Below, in pieces: positions 4,264-5,061 of a DNA stretch of 5,061 bases. The DNA lies in contig CAIYRJ010000389.1 in assembly GCA_903928615.1 (NCBI GenBank), positions 1-5,061 of the forward strand. The letters are read 5' to 3'. How positions within the stretch are numbered: the first letter of the stretch is position 1; each line of letters opens with the position of its first letter. A model generated the notes under the pieces. That model saw only the letters and a program-made list of their open reading frames with translations, was not told the origin of the DNA and did not search any database. Made by a program: the position numbers and the translations under genes. This DNA comes from an uncultured Actinomycetes bacterium (GTDB lineage Bacteria > Actinomycetota > Thermoleophilia > Miltoncostaeales > Miltoncostaeaceae).

Positions 4264-5061
4264 ATGCGACGCTCGCGCACCCAGATCATGATCACCCGCG
4301 GCACGATCGCGGTGCTGGCCGCGGGCGCACTGGCCGGGTGCGGGGGGGTGGCCGCGCAGCCGACCGCGGTGAAGGGCACGGTGGCGGGGGTTCCGGCCAC
4401 CTCGCCGCTCGCGGGCATCCAGGACGACCGCGTGTACCAGGTGCCGGCCAAGGATGCGGAGTCGCGCGTGCAGACGATGGCGCGCATGGGCGCGTCGATC
4501 ATCCGGGTGGACGTCCGCTGGGACGTCGTGGCCACCAAGCGGCCGAAGAACCCCAAGGACCAGAACGACCCCGCCTACACCTGGGCCGCCTACGACACCA
4601 TCGTCGACGCCGCCGCCCAGCGCGGCGTGCGCGTGCTGATGACCGTGTGGGGCACGCCCGACTGGGCCGCCGACCCCTCGGTGAAGAAGAACGCGCGCTT
4701 CCCCGACAACTCGCGCCGCCCCCTCAAGGCCGGCGACTACGGCAACTTCGCCTACGCCCTGGCCGCGCGCTACGCCCCCCGCGGCGTGCGCGACTGGGAG
4801 ATCTGGAACGAGCCCAACATCCCGCTCTTCCTGCGCCCGCAGTTCCAGAAGCAGGGCGCCAAGTGGGTGAACGTGTCCACGGGCACCTACACCCTGCTCG
4901 CCAAGAGCTTCTATGCGAACGTGAAGCAGGTGGACAAGGGCAGCCGCATCGCGGGGATCGTCACCTCGCCCGCCGGCGACCAGTGCCCGTCGTCGTGCCC
5001 GCGCAACGCCAACGCGCGCACCAGCCCGTCGGACTTCCTCAAGGGCGTGAGCATCCCGGGC
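4264..5061 (+). CDS. lipoprotein with clan GH-A glycoside-hydrolase-like TIM barrel, partial at C-terminus
   Basis: The frame stays open to the right edge (266 codons), so the C-terminal part is missing. MRRSRTQIMITRG is a basic n-region, followed by a hydrophobic stretch and the lipobox LAGC with C26 as the lipidated cysteine, predicting a membrane-anchored extracytoplasmic protein. The barrel starts around residue 45. MGASIIRVDVRWD (75-87) matches the beta-2 strand of GH5/GH39-type enzymes. VRVLMTVWGTPDWA (122-135) matches the next strand with its aromatic-rich loop. RDWEIWNEPN (176-185) carries the N-E-P motif in which E183 would be the acid/base. C241 and C245 could pair. The nucleophile glutamate, expected near the end of the barrel, lies beyond the window, so catalytic competence cannot be judged. 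Substrate is unknown; polysaccharide or glycoside cleavage is inferred from the family. Confidence 0.85.
   Translation, partial: MRRSRTQIMITRGTIAVLAAGALAGCGGVAAQPTAVKGTVAGVPATSPLAGIQDDRVYQVPAKDAESRVQTMARMGASIIRVDVRWDVVATKRPKNPKDQNDPAYTWAAYDTIVDAAAQRGVRVLMTVWGTPDWAADPSVKKNARFPDNSRRPLKAGDYGNFAYALAARYAPRGVRDWEIWNEPNIPLFLRPQFQKQGAKWVNVSTGTYTLLAKSFYANVKQVDKGSRIAGIVTSPAGDQCPSSCPRNANARTSPSDFLKGVSIPG

Overview
The window is very GC-rich, and its long-established genes almost always end codons in G or C (in the 163-codon gene at 2944-3435 only about 5% end in A or T). Together with a sigma factor fused to a zinc anti-sigma-like domain, a secreted PepSY protein and a glycosidase-like lipoprotein, this points to a high-GC actinobacterium. 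A deep-branching soil lineage such as Thermoleophilia/Solirubrobacterales is a guess I cannot test here.

Layout, left to right. Bases 1-1181 (minus) hold a sigma-70/ECF-type sigma factor whose C-terminus continues into a zf-HC2 zinc motif, two hydrophobic segments and a Ser/Ala/Pro/Gly-rich tail that leaves the window. A 221-bp divergent spacer (1182-1402) carries a minus-strand promoter candidate, a 13-bp dyad, a short hairpin and a -10-like hexamer. Bases 1403-1807 (plus) encode a hotdog-fold acyl-CoA thioesterase. It converges on a secreted protein with two tandem PepSY domains (1830-2687, minus). A second divergent spacer (2688-2943) precedes a tight three-gene plus-strand cluster: a protein-tyrosine-phosphatase-like protein with a broken P-loop (2944-3435), a 105-residue BECR/DUF4258-like protein (3447-3764) and a DUF2283-like protein (3761-4051). 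The last two overlap by 4 bp and look like a toxin-antitoxin pair. Two hairpins follow. From 4264 to the right edge runs the N-terminal part of a lipoprotein with a clan GH-A glycoside-hydrolase-like barrel.

The genes do not form one pathway. The strongest functional unit is the putative toxin-antitoxin pair, whose first gene uses A/T-ending codons about seven times as often as its upstream neighbour, suggesting it was acquired. The sigma factor looks like a self-contained, possibly membrane-tethered regulator. The PepSY protein and the glycosidase are exported. No tRNA, rRNA, CRISPR array or insertion sequence was seen.
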